Shown: piece by piece, positions 43,256 to 51,931 of the stretch
How the letters are laid out: each line of letters opens with the position of its first letter
How positions within the stretch are numbered: the stretch's first letter is position 1
NCBI RefSeq assembly: GCF_006351925.1
Contig: NZ_CP040924.1
Location: forward strand, 3,477,501-3,541,500
Source: Clostridium thermarum
GTDB taxonomy: Bacteria; Bacillota; Clostridia; Clostridiales; Clostridiaceae
DNA: 64,000 bases
Reading direction: 5' to 3'
Notes under the pieces: generated by a model
What the model saw: only the letters and a program-made list of their open reading frames with translations
What the model was told of the DNA's origin: nothing
Databases searched by the model: none
Made by a program: the position numbers and the translations under genes

Positions 43256-44717
43256 TGACTTTAACGGAAATGTAAAAAAGGTGGTCAATGGCATCCTTAC
43301 CGCCTTTAAAGAAATACTATCCATCGGCCCTCACGCCATCGGCAGTGTCTTTAAGGCAATAAATAAGAGGCTCCGGTTTTCCATAACCTTTAAAACCACT
43401 GTGATCCACAGCTTTTCTCTGACTTTTATTTTATTTTTTAATACCCTTCTGATAGTGGGTGGCGTCTTATCATTACTGCTTTATCAAGACTATGTGCATA
43501 TGGACAAAAATATTAAGAATATCAGTACCAAAATCATCAATAACGATAACTCAATACCGAAGGAAAGATTCTTAGAGTTAAGTAGGGATTTTGAAACTGA
43601 TATATCAATCTTTGATAAAGATAAAAAGGTGAGTTTTTCTAGTTTAAGTGATATGCCTTCAACCATATTAAAGAATATAGTCAACGACATTGAAATTCAA
43701 AAACAGGACAATATATACTATTTATCTATGAGTAAGCGTATAGGCATAAGTGATGAAGTTTACTATCTTCAACTCAGTAAATCCTTAATGCCCTATATAA
43801 ATATCCTTATAGTATCTGCAGCTGTAGTTGCTTCTTTGAATCTCTTAGTTATAATATCTTCTGCTGTCAAGCTATCCAGGACTACAAAGAAAATGCTGAA
43901 ACCTATTGATAATATGACTAATACTGCTAAATCTATATCTATCAGTGAACTTGACAAAAGATTGGATGTAGTACAATCCCACGATGAACTAAAGGAGTTA
44001 GCAGAAACCTTCAACGAGATGCTGGACAGAATTGAGCATGCCTATGAACAGCAGAACCAGTTTGTTTCTGATGCCTCTCATGAGCTTAGGACTCCAATAG
44101 CCGTAATTCAAGGCTATGCAAACATGCTAAACCGTTGGGGTAAGGATGACAGGGCAGTGCTGGAGGAAAGTATAGCCGCCATAAACAGTGAAGCTACAAA
44201 TATGAAGGAACTGGTGGAAAAGCTGCTATTCCTTGCAAGGACCGATAAAAATACTCAAAAGCTGGAGAAAGCTGAATTCTCTCTCAATGAACTAATGGAT
44301 GAAATAACCCGGGAAACGAAGATGATAGACCACAAGCATAACTTCATCTGCCAGAGAAATGATGCTGTATTTATCGTTGCAGATAGGGCCCTCATCAAGC
44401 AGGCCCTGAGGATTTTTATAGACAACAGTATAAAGTACACCCCGGAACAGGGCACCATAGTGCTTAACAGTATTAATATTTATAACGGTGTAATGATAAC
44501 CCTTCAGGACAACGGTATAGGTATTGCAAAAGAAGACCTTCCAAGAATTTTTGATAGATTCTACCGCTGCGATAAGGCGAGAACAAGGCAAACCGGCGGC
44601 ACAGGACTGGGCTTGTCTATAGCAAAGTGGATTATTGGGAAGCATAGAGGATCCATTGAAGTGGAAAGTGCGTTAAATGTCGGTACTAAGATAATTATCT
44701 ATTTACCTTATAATTAA
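43248..44717 (+). CDS. Membrane sensor histidine kinase
   Basis: 489 residues. Two membrane helices (about 53-78 and 184-205) frame an extracytoplasmic sensor of about 105 residues. HAMP (about 206-260), phospho-acceptor His278 (FVSDASHELRTP), and the ATPase N, G1 and G2 boxes (DNSIKYTPE, DNGIGIA, GTGLGLSIAKWI) follow. An extra 45-residue cytoplasmic N-tail precedes the first helix. Translation is coupled to the response regulator upstream. The signal is unknown. A palindromic repeat (copy D) lies immediately downstream. Confidence 0.95.
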   Translation: MNNDFNGNVKKVVNGILTAFKEILSIGPHAIGSVFKAINKRLRFSITFKTTVIHSFSLTFILFFNTLLIVGGVLSLLLYQDYVHMDKNIKNISTKIINNDNSIPKERFLELSRDFETDISIFDKDKKVSFSSLSDMPSTILKNIVNDIEIQKQDNIYYLSMSKRIGISDEVYYLQLSKSLMPYINILIVSAAVVASLNLLVIISSAVKLSRTTKKMLKPIDNMTNTAKSISISELDKRLDVVQSHDELKELAETFNEMLDRIEHAYEQQNQFVSDASHELRTPIAVIQGYANMLNRWGKDDRAVLEESIAAINSEATNMKELVEKLLFLARTDKNTQKLEKAEFSLNELMDEITRETKMIDHKHNFICQRNDAVFIVADRALIKQALRIFIDNSIKYTPEQGTIVLNSINIYNGVMITLQDNGIGIAKEDLPRIFDRFYRCDKARTRQTGGTGLGLSIAKWIIGKHRGSIEVESALNVGTKIIIYLPYN

Positions 44718-44740
44718 AAGTGATACTACGTAATTTCTTT

Positions 44741-44795
44741 AGTGACAAGTTTAGGATAATTCAGCTCTGCTGAATTTCATCCATAACTTGTCACT
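44741..44795. repeat. Modular palindromic repeat, copy D (internally deleted)
   Basis: Terminal inverted repeats AGTGACAAGTT (44741-44751) and AACTTGTCACT (44785-44795) identical to copy C, and hairpin 2 (attcagc/gctgaat, about 44760-44775). Hairpin 1 and the linker present in copy B (about 48 bases) are missing exactly between taggata and attcag. It lies between convergent genes. Confidence 0.8.
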
Positions 44796-44809
44796 GTTTA
44801 GTATTTTTT

Positions 44810-45736
44810 CTATTTATCAACATTTCCTTCTGTTCGTAACTTTAAGCACGAAGCAACCTCCATCAGCTCTTCATCCTGGGCAGCGTACTCCTGGAACTCA
44901 GGATATATTTCTATGGCCTTCTTCAAGTCTTCCACAGCGCTTTTATTATTGCGGACCTGCACATAGAAGCATGCACGGTTATAGTATAAAAAACCAGCAT
45001 CTTCATTATTATTTATCCCTTCACTTATAACCTCTATGGCTTTATCATAGTCCTGTTTCTCTTTATATAATATTGCTAAATTTAAGTAGCTGTAAGGATA
45101 CTGAGGATTTTCCCTTATGGATGCCTTATAAAATTCTTCAGCCTGAGCCTCCTTACCTAATTTTGCACTTATGACTCCCATGTTAAACAGGGCCATATAG
45201 TGATAAGGGTCTATTTCCAAAGCACGGCTAAAAAGTTCGTAAGCTTTAGGGTATAGGCCTTCTTCCTCATACATGGCGCCCAGATTAAGGTTTGCCCAAA
45301 AGTCTTCAGGATTAAGCTGTAGTACTTTTAGGAAGTATTCTTCTGCCTTATCTTTCATGCCCATATCCAAGTATATATTTGCTGCGAAAAAATAGGCCTT
45401 ATTATAATCAGGGTTTAGTTCTATGGCCTTTTCATAGTACTTAAGAGCCTCACTGTAGTTTTGATCGTTATCATAAATCATACCCAGTCCATAATATCCT
45501 CTTGGCTCTTCAGGATTTAAGGTTATGACTTCTTTAAACAACTTCTCTGCCTTTTGGTCCTCATAAATCTCATCATATAAGAGAGCCATATCTATAAGGA
45601 GCTCTACATCTTTCTTGCCCTCAGGCTGTTCATAGGCCTTTTCGTACATTTCCAAAGCTTTGTCTATATGCCTCTTAGCATAAAATATTTTAGCTAGTGT
45701 CTTATAATTACCGTATTTATAATTTTTTTGTATCAT
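44810..45736 (-). CDS. Tetratricopeptide-repeat protein
   Basis: 308 residues consisting almost wholly of about seven TPR units (for example GLGMIYDNDQNYSEALKYYEKAI, NLGAMYEEEGLYPKAYELFSRAL), with no signal peptide or membrane segment, so it is a cytoplasmic scaffold. The partner is unknown. The SD (AGGGATTG) is moderate. It is convergent with the sensor kinase gene and separated from it by repeat copy D. Confidence 0.88.
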   Translation of the reverse strand: MIQKNYKYGNYKTLAKIFYAKRHIDKALEMYEKAYEQPEGKKDVELLIDMALLYDEIYEDQKAEKLFKEVITLNPEEPRGYYGLGMIYDNDQNYSEALKYYEKAIELNPDYNKAYFFAANIYLDMGMKDKAEEYFLKVLQLNPEDFWANLNLGAMYEEEGLYPKAYELFSRALEIDPYHYMALFNMGVISAKLGKEAQAEEFYKASIRENPQYPYSYLNLAILYKEKQDYDKAIEVISEGINNNEDAGFLYYNRACFYVQVRNNKSAVEDLKKAIEIYPEFQEYAAQDEELMEVASCLKLRTEGNVDK

Positions 45737-45769
45737 TCAATCAATCCCTTAACATGAAAAATTCTTACT

Positions 45770-45952
45770 TTATCTTCTTATTCCCCTTACCCTTAGCTTT
45801 TCCTTTAGCACTTGGAGTCTTATGACAATGCGGGGCAAAGTATCTCCGTAGCTTTTATTATAAGCATCAAAGTTCAAAGCTTCAAGAAAATTTGAGGGAG
45901 CCTTTTTATTCATCATGGGATATACCAAAGTCAATAAGGGATGGATGTCCAT
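45770..45952 (-). CDS. Doubtful 60-codon ORF, possibly a gene remnant
   Basis: An open frame of 60 codons just upstream of the TPR gene, with a basic C-terminus and no good SD. I do not recognise it. The segment FLEALNFDAYNKSYGDTLPRI looks protein-like in composition, so it may be a small gene or the decayed end of a larger one. A spurious ORF is also possible. Confidence 0.3.
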   Translation of the reverse strand: MDIHPLLTLVYPMMNKKAPSNFLEALNFDAYNKSYGDTLPRIVIRLQVLKEKLRVRGIRR

Positions 45953-46074
45953 CTTGTTTTATAAATATATCATATATGTGTTATAAAAGTACCAGTGTAT
46001 AGTATACGTAAAAGCGGATGGCTTTTACGGGGTAGAGCAGATTTGATTAAAGTTGAGAAAACTTTTCACTTTCC

Positions 46075-46084
46075 ACTTGTCACT
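46075..46084. repeat. Half-site of the palindromic repeat
   Basis: acttgtcact followed by gtttagta matches the right end and flank of copy D (44786-44803), without a left partner. It may be a solo end left after excision or rearrangement. A hairpin gtaaaagc/gcttttac (about 46008-46028) lies nearby. Confidence 0.5.
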
Positions 46085-46165
46085 GTTTAGTAATTTCTTT
46101 CTATTCTCCTCATCAAAATTATGTTATCATATTATGTAGAAAATAAAACTACAGGAGGCAGTGCT

Positions 46166-46960
46166 ATGAGTAACGCAGATAAACAATACTTAACTTTGGT
46201 TAGAGATATTTTAGAGAATGGCTTTTATGAAACTACAAATAGAACTGGGATGCCTACATATAAACTTCCCCATAAGATGTTTCAGTTCCACCTGCAAAAG
46301 GAGTTTCCTATCCTGACTACAAAGTTTGTAGCTTTTAAGACTGCAGTTAAGGAATTGCTTTGGATATACAGGGATCAGTCAAATGATGTCAGAAAGCTTC
46401 ATGAACAAAATGTACATATATGGGATGAGTGGATGATGGAGGATGGAACCATAGGAACTGCCTATGGTTGGGTAGTTAAGGAGTATAATCAGGTGGATAC
46501 TCTGATTGAAGGTTTAAAGAAGGATCCCCAAGGTAGAAGACATATAATGAGCCTTTGGCAGATACCTCACCTTAATGGCGGTGCCTTACACCCTTGTGCC
46601 TTTATGACTATGTGGGATGTTACCGAGGATAGATTGAACTGTATGCTGGTACAGCGTTCTGCGGATGTTCCTCTAGGTCTGCCATTTAACATGTCTCAAT
46701 ATGCGGTACTTGTACACTTGATTGCTCAAGTAACTGGCTACAAGCCAGGACTCTTTACCCATGTTATAAATAATGCACATATATATGAAAATCAGATAGA
46801 TGGTATGAAGCTTCAGCTTTCAAGAGAGCATGAAGCCTATGAAGCTCCAAAACTCTGGATAAATCCCGAAATCAAAAACTTCTATGATTTTACCATAGAT
46901 GATATTAAGCTGATAGATTACAAGCACCACCCAGCTATTAAAATGGAGGTGTCCGTTTAA
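46166..46960 (+). CDS. thyA: Thymidylate synthase
   Basis: 264 residues. Active-site Cys in [10 protein letters not shown] and the folate/dUMP-binding [14 protein letters not shown]. It methylates dUMP to dTMP with methylene-tetrahydrofolate. The ATG at 46166 follows AGGAGG by seven bases; the frame is open to 46121 but that region lacks an SD. It overlaps the dihydrofolate reductase gene by one base, so the enzyme that regenerates its folate is made from the same mRNA. Confidence 0.96.
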   Translation: MSNADKQYLTLVRDILENGFYETTNRTGMPTYKLPHKMFQFHLQKEFPILTTKFVAFKTAVKELLWIYRDQSNDVRKLHEQNVHIWDEWMMEDGTIGTAYGWVVKEYNQVDTLIEGLKKDPQGRRHIMSLWQIPHLNGGALHPCAFMTMWDVTEDRLNCMLVQRSADVPLGLPFNMSQYAVLVHLIAQVTGYKPGLFTHVINNAHIYENQIDGMKLQLSREHEAYEAPKLWINPEIKNFYDFTIDDIKLIDYKHHPAIKMEVSV

Positions 46961-47466
46961 TGTTAAGTGCAGTGGCAGCTATAGGTAATAACAATGTTAT
47001 TGGCGGCAATAACGGACTTCTGTGGCATCTTCCGGCAGACTTAAAAAAATTTAAAGCAATCACTATGGCCGGCAGCCGGACCATGATTATGGGCAGGAAG
47101 ACCTTTGAGTCTCTTCCAGGAGTTCTGCCCGGAAGGAAGCATATTGTACTAACTAACAATACTGATTTTCATGTTGAAAGTGACAATGTAGAAGTTGTTC
47201 ACAGCATAGAAGAAGTAGGGCCCTATATCCAATCTGAGGAAGAATACTTTGTAATTGGCGGGGGACAAATCTACAAGCTCCTGATGCCCTATACCTCAAA
47301 AATGTATATTACAAGAGTCTATGGTGATTTTGTAGGTGATACCTATTTTCCGGAGTGGGATGAAAGCCAATGGAAAATTATAGACAGGGTTGAAGGAGTT
47401 CAAGATGAAAAGAATAGGTTTAGGCACGAGCTTATAACCTATGTAAGAAAATCAATAAAAAGTTAA
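46960..47466 (+). CDS. dfrA: Dihydrofolate reductase
   Basis: 168 residues. Family motifs: VAAIGNNNVIGGNNGLLWHLPADLKKFK, MIMGRKTFESLP, and the NADPH-loop VIGGGQIY. It reduces dihydrofolate, the by-product of thymidylate synthase. The start codon overlaps the thyA stop (TAATG arrangement), a clear case of translational coupling. A strong hairpin terminator follows. Confidence 0.95.
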   Translation: MLSAVAAIGNNNVIGGNNGLLWHLPADLKKFKAITMAGSRTMIMGRKTFESLPGVLPGRKHIVLTNNTDFHVESDNVEVVHSIEEVGPYIQSEEEYFVIGGGQIYKLLMPYTSKMYITRVYGDFVGDTYFPEWDESQWKIIDRVEGVQDEKNRFRHELITYVRKSIKS

Positions 47467-47521
47467 AATTCATCACAGAAGACGCCAAATACGCCGAATT
47501 ATCAGAAGGGGTTTTAGTAAA

Positions 47522-47560
47522 AAGAGCTGCCGCACTTTTTTGTTGAGTGCGGCGGCTCTT
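47522..47560. terminator. Strong bidirectional terminator
   Basis: aagagctgccgcact (47522-47536) with agtgcggcggctctt (47546-47560), 15 pairs with one U-G wobble and a nine-base T-rich loop. It lies between dfrA and the convergent ClpE-like gene. Confidence 0.88.
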
Positions 47561-47567
47561 GATATTT

Positions 47568-49856
47568 CTATACAATTATAACTTTTCCGTCAGCGTAGTC
47601 AATTTTTATTCTGGAACCTTCTGTGATTTTCTTGGTTAAGTAGGCATCGGTAATCTCATCCTCTACATATTTCTGAATAGTTCTTCTTAGTGGTCTTGCA
47701 CCATACTTAGGATCATAGCCCTTATCCAGAATAAATTGCTTTAAGGCATCAGTAAATTCTATGGTAATGTGCTTTTCCCTTGCCTCTTCAGAAACTTCAC
47801 GAAGCATTATATCAATAATTTTATAGAGTTCCTCTTTTATAAGGCTCTTAAATACTATGACGTCATCAACTCTGTTCAGGAACTCCGGCTTAAAGATATC
47901 CTTGAGGGCATCCTTTACTTTTCCTTCTATTACCTCATAGCCCTCCTGAGCAAAGCCGATGCCGTAGGATTTAAAGTTTGTTCCTGCATTAGAGGTCATG
48001 ATTATAATAGTGTTTTCAAAATAAACTGTCCTGCCTTGATTATCTGTAAGTCTTCCATCCTCCAATATCTGAAGTAACATATTAAATACATCCGGATGGG
48101 CTTTTTCTATTTCATCCAGCAATAACACAGAGTAGGGTCTTCTTCTAACCTTTTCTGTGAGCTGACCCCCTTCATCGTAACCCACATATCCCGGAGGCGC
48201 TCCAATAAGTTTAGATACAGTATGCTTTTCCATGTATTCCGACATATCAATTCTTATTAAAGCATCTTCTGATCCGAAAAGTTCTGCAGAAAGAGCTCTT
48301 GCCAACTCTGTCTTACCTACTCCCGTTGGTCCAACAAATATGAAGGATGATGGCTTCTTCTTCTTTCTAAAGCCAAGTCGATTTCTTCTTATGGCTCTGG
48401 AAATATTGGTAACTGCTTCATCCTGGCCTATAACCCTAAAGTGCAGTCTCTCCTCTATATTTATAAGTCTCTGAGCTTCTTCCTCAGTAATTTTTTGAAC
48501 GGGAATTTTTGTCCAAGCTTCAATTACATATGCCACATCATCTATAGTTAAAGTTACATTAGAGCTTTCTTTTTCAATTTTATTTATTTTCTCTTCAAGC
48601 CTGCATTGCTCCACCCTGTACTGAGCCGCTCTTTGATAATCATTTGCTAAGCCCGCTTCTTCTATTTTTGTGTTTATCTCTTCCAGTTCCTCTTTCAGTG
48701 CTTTTAATTCCACTAAACCTTTATTTTTCAAATTAGCTCTTGAGCTGGCCTCATCGATTATATCAATAGCCTTATCCGGAAGATATCTGTCATTGATATA
48801 TCGGCTAGAAAGGTTTGCTGCAGCCTCTATTACCTCATCAGGAATTATTACCTTATGGTAATCTTCATAGTAGCACTTAATGCCTTTTAGGATTTCAATT
48901 GTATCCTCTACTGAGGGCTCCTCTACTATAACGGGCTGAAATCTTCGTTCCAGAGCTGAATCTTTTTCTATATGCTTTCTGTATTCTTCAAGGGTTGTAG
49001 CTCCTATTACCTGTATTGCTCCCCTTGCAAGAGCCGGCTTTAATATATTGGCTGCATTTAGAGCTCCGCCTTGCGCTTCTCCCGCTCCAATAATATTATG
49101 AACTTCATCAATGACAAGGATTATGTTACCCAATTCCTTAGCCTCATCGATGATAGCTTTCATTCTTCCTTCAAATTGACCTCTGAACTGAGTTCCGGCT
49201 ACCACTGCCGTTAAATCCAAGAGATATACCTCTGCGTCAAAGAGCTTAGCAGGAACTTGCTTTTCTGCTATTCTTACAGCTAGCCCCTCCGCTATAGCTG
49301 TTTTACCTACACCCGGTTCTCCAATTAGAATAGGGTTATTTTTTGTCCTTCTGTTTAGGATCTGAATGACTCTATCTATCTCCCTATTCCTGCCGATTAC
49401 TCTATCCACACTTTTATCAAGAGCCTTTTGAGTCAAGTTGGTTCCGTATTTGTCTAAATTCTTCTTCTTACCTCTAGACTTATTATGTTTTTCTTTTTTA
49501 TAATTATTGTCCTCAATCTTTTGATCCCTCTCATAAGCATCTGAAAAATTCTGTTCAGTAAAGCTTGCTTCTGCGTCTTTATCCTTTGGCATCATGCTGT
49601 TAAACAGTTCCATCATGTTGGTGCTGTTCAGGAACTCTTCCATTTCTCCATCCTGGAACATGCTATTCATCTGTTCGCTGAGGTTTTCTAGTTCCTCTGG
49701 GGAAATTCCCGCTTGCTGTACGAGCTGATCTACCACTGGCAGTCCCATTTTCTTCGCACAATCCAAACATATTCCTTGAGTTTCTGTCTTCCCACCTTCT
49801 ATCTTAGTCGTAAAAATAACTGCTAAATTTTTATTGCAAATTGAACATTTCTTCAT
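47568..49856 (-). CDS. clpE: Clp ATPase, ClpE-like, with N-terminal zinc finger
   Basis: 762 residues. An N-terminal C4 zinc finger (C4-x2-C7 and C30-x2-C33) replaces the ClpC N-domain; it is followed by a low-complexity linker (about 35-135), AAA-1 ([21 protein letters not shown]), a short middle domain with a UVR-like helix ([17 protein letters not shown]), AAA-2 ([18 protein letters not shown]) and a C-terminal Clp domain. It unfolds proteins for ClpP. GAGAGG precedes the ATG. No clpP, ctsR, mcsA or mcsB lies adjacent, as expected for clpE, which normally stands alone. Confidence 0.9.
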   Translation of the reverse strand: MKKCSICNKNLAVIFTTKIEGGKTETQGICLDCAKKMGLPVVDQLVQQAGISPEELENLSEQMNSMFQDGEMEEFLNSTNMMELFNSMMPKDKDAEASFTEQNFSDAYERDQKIEDNNYKKEKHNKSRGKKKNLDKYGTNLTQKALDKSVDRVIGRNREIDRVIQILNRRTKNNPILIGEPGVGKTAIAEGLAVRIAEKQVPAKLFDAEVYLLDLTAVVAGTQFRGQFEGRMKAIIDEAKELGNIILVIDEVHNIIGAGEAQGGALNAANILKPALARGAIQVIGATTLEEYRKHIEKDSALERRFQPVIVEEPSVEDTIEILKGIKCYYEDYHKVIIPDEVIEAAANLSSRYINDRYLPDKAIDIIDEASSRANLKNKGLVELKALKEELEEINTKIEEAGLANDYQRAAQYRVEQCRLEEKINKIEKESSNVTLTIDDVAYVIEAWTKIPVQKITEEEAQRLINIEERLHFRVIGQDEAVTNISRAIRRNRLGFRKKKKPSSFIFVGPTGVGKTELARALSAELFGSEDALIRIDMSEYMEKHTVSKLIGAPPGYVGYDEGGQLTEKVRRRPYSVLLLDEIEKAHPDVFNMLLQILEDGRLTDNQGRTVYFENTIIIMTSNAGTNFKSYGIGFAQEGYEVIEGKVKDALKDIFKPEFLNRVDDVIVFKSLIKEELYKIIDIMLREVSEEAREKHITIEFTDALKQFILDKGYDPKYGARPLRRTIQKYVEDEITDAYLTKKITEGSRIKIDYADGKVIIV

Positions 49857-49907
49857 ATTATAAATACCTCTCTATCTTCACAAAAATTACATGCAAGGAT
49901 TAAGTAT

Positions 49908-49931
49908 AGTATACCATAACTGCGAAGTTAT
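49908..49931 (-). promoter_or_regulatory. Promoter and inverted repeat upstream of clpE
   Basis: ATAACT-GCGA-AGTTAT (49916-49931) is a perfect 6-4-6 inverted repeat. It lies immediately upstream of TATACT (minus strand, 49913-49908), which has TGG before it as an extended -10, so it covers the -35 area like a repressor site. No CtsR-type AGTCAAA heptad pair was found. In the rest of 49857-50168, a TATAAT at 50091 with a weak TAGAAA -35 may serve the ACT-domain gene. Confidence 0.5.
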
Positions 49932-50168
49932 AGTAGATACTTTTATATATCTGAAGTTACACTAAAATTATAACTTTAACTTATCCAGACCTATAGTAAA
50001 AAATGTTCAAATAATAAAAATATTTTTTATTTTTGTTATGTAAAAGTTTACTTTATGCCAAACTATATAGAAATAGCCCTTAAATAATAGTATAATAAAC
50101 AAAAATAAACACACTTAAGGAAGTTAATTTTATATTAATGGGCCAAAAATCTAAGGGGGTTATATTTT

Positions 50169-50438
50169 ATGCGCGCAGTAATTACTGTAATTGGAAAAGA
50201 TAAGAAGGGAATAATTGCAGGAGTCAGCTCTGAACTGGCTAATTGTGGTGTGAACATTTTAGACATCAGCCAGACAATTCTTCAGGAATATTTTACAATG
50301 ATAATGTTGGTAGATTTAAGCGACATGTCTGTAAATTTCGATGAATTAAATGAAAAGTTGGAGCTTAAGAGCAAGGAGCTTGGGGTATCAATAAAAGCTC
50401 AACACGAAGATATCTTTAATTCAATGCATGAAATATAG
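50169..50438 (+). CDS. ACT domain protein (UPF0237)
   Basis: 89 residues forming a single ACT fold (RAVITVIGKDKKGIIAGVSSELANCGVNILDISQTI), the small-molecule-binding module of amino-acid metabolism. The family is nearly always followed by a UPF0210/PFL-family gene, as here (18 bases on). Presumably it senses an amino acid; the ligand is unknown. AGGGGG precedes the ATG. Confidence 0.92.
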   Translation: MRAVITVIGKDKKGIIAGVSSELANCGVNILDISQTILQEYFTMIMLVDLSDMSVNFDELNEKLELKSKELGVSIKAQHEDIFNSMHEI

Positions 50439-50456
50439 GAGAAATGGGGCTGCACT

Positions 50457-51818
50457 ATGAATATAAATAAGGATAAAATACTAGAAACCATTGAAATGAT
50501 TGATAAGGAAAAACTTGATGTACGTACAATTACTATGGGTATATCACTGTTGGACTGTATCGACTCTGATGGTGAGAAATGCAGAGAAAAAATATACCAA
50601 AAAATCACAACTAAAGCTGCTAACCTGGTTAAGGTAGGAAATGATATCGAGAAGGAATACGGTATTCCTATAATCAACAAAAGAATATCTGTTACACCTA
50701 TATCCCTTGTTGCCGGTGCCACCAACGATACAGACTACGTTGAATTTGCCAAGACCCTTGACAAAGCAGCCAAAGCTGTGGGCGTAAACTTTATCGGAGG
50801 CTTTTCTGCCCTGGTTCATAAAGGCTATACAAAGGGTGATAAGCTTCTTATAGAATCTATACCGGAAGCTTTAAATGTGACAGAAAGAGTCTGCGCCTCC
50901 GTAAACATAGGTTCCAGCAAGGTTGGTATTAATATGGACGCCGTACGAGAAATGGGACATATTATAAAGAAAACCGCAGAGTTAACAGCGGACAGAGATG
51001 GACTTGGCTGTGCTAAGTTCGTTGTCTTTGCCAATGCCGTTGAAGATAACCCCTTTATGGCAGGTGCCTTTCATGGAGTTGGCGAGGGAGATTGTGTAAT
51101 AAATGTTGGCGTTAGTGGTCCAGGAGTTGTAAAGCGCGCCTTGGAAAAGGTTAAGGGAGCAAGCTTTGATGTAGTGGCAGAAACTATAAAGAAGACATCT
51201 TTCAAGATTACCAGAATGGGTCAGCTTGTAGCTTCTGAGGCTTCAAGAAGACTTGGTGTTCCCTTTGGTATAGTGGACCTGTCCCTAGCTCCAACCCCTG
51301 CCGTTGGCGACAGTGTTGCTCACATACTTGAAGAAATGGGTCTTGAATACTGCGGCGCTCCGGGAACTACCGCTGCCTTGGCCTTATTAAACGATGCTGT
51401 GAAGAAGGGCGGAGTTATGGCCTGCAGTCATGTTGGCGGCCTAAGCGGTGCTTTCATACCTGTCAGCGAGGACATTGGAATGATAACTGCTGCAGAAGTT
51501 GGCGCTCTTACTTTGGAGAAATTAGAAGCTATGACCTGCGTATGTTCCGTTGGTCTTGATATGATAGCAATTCCGGGAACTACTTCAGCGGAAACTATAT
51601 CGGCAATAATAGCTGATGAGGCTGCTATTGGAGTTATAAATAATAAAACCACTGCAGTAAGAATTATTCCTGTACCCGGAAAAGACCTAGGTGACAGTGT
51701 GGAATTCGGAGGCCTTCTTGGAAGAGCCCCAATTATGAAGGTAAATCCTTTCTCCAGCACGGACTTTGTGGCTCGAGGCGGCAGAATTCCTTCACCGATA
51801 CACAGCTTTAAGAATTAA
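50457..51818 (+). CDS. PFL family protein (UPF0210/DUF711)
   Basis: 453 residues. The family belongs to the pyruvate-formate-lyase-like fold; typical stretches are [49 protein letters not shown] and [11 protein letters not shown]. No glycyl-radical loop is apparent. It is conserved beside the ACT protein throughout Firmicutes and Archaea, but the function is unproven. GGGG precedes the ATG. It ends at a long palindromic terminator. Confidence 0.92.
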   Translation: MNINKDKILETIEMIDKEKLDVRTITMGISLLDCIDSDGEKCREKIYQKITTKAANLVKVGNDIEKEYGIPIINKRISVTPISLVAGATNDTDYVEFAKTLDKAAKAVGVNFIGGFSALVHKGYTKGDKLLIESIPEALNVTERVCASVNIGSSKVGINMDAVREMGHIIKKTAELTADRDGLGCAKFVVFANAVEDNPFMAGAFHGVGEGDCVINVGVSGPGVVKRALEKVKGASFDVVAETIKKTSFKITRMGQLVASEASRRLGVPFGIVDLSLAPTPAVGDSVAHILEEMGLEYCGAPGTTAALALLNDAVKKGGVMACSHVGGLSGAFIPVSEDIGMITAAEVGALTLEKLEAMTCVCSVGLDMIAIPGTTSAETISAIIADEAAIGVINNKTTAVRIIPVPGKDLGDSVEFGGLLGRAPIMKVNPFSSTDFVARGGRIPSPIHSFKN

Positions 51819-51884
51819 TATATTTTAAGTGTATATTTCCGGCAGATCTACACCATTTTCCCTTTAAATATAGTCTTAAAAAAA

Positions 51885-51923
51885 TTTCCGGTAGGATCAA
51901 AGTAACTTTGATCCTACCGGAAA
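51885..51923. terminator. Very long perfect palindrome, bidirectional terminator
   Basis: Arms 51885-51903 and 51905-51923 are perfect 19-base complements (tttccggtaggatc ... gatcctaccggaaa) around one central base, so about 16-17 pairs form. It lies between the convergent PFL and VWA genes. Confidence 0.88.
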
Positions 51924-51931
51924 CTCATCTT

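Noticed and set aside
45960-46165. Tetrahydrofolate riboswitch or tRNA-like structure before thyA
   Set aside because: GGGGTAGAGCAG looked like a fragment of either, but no cloverleaf or THF aptamer pairing could be built; only a simple eight-bp hairpin (gtaaaagc/gcttttac) is present.
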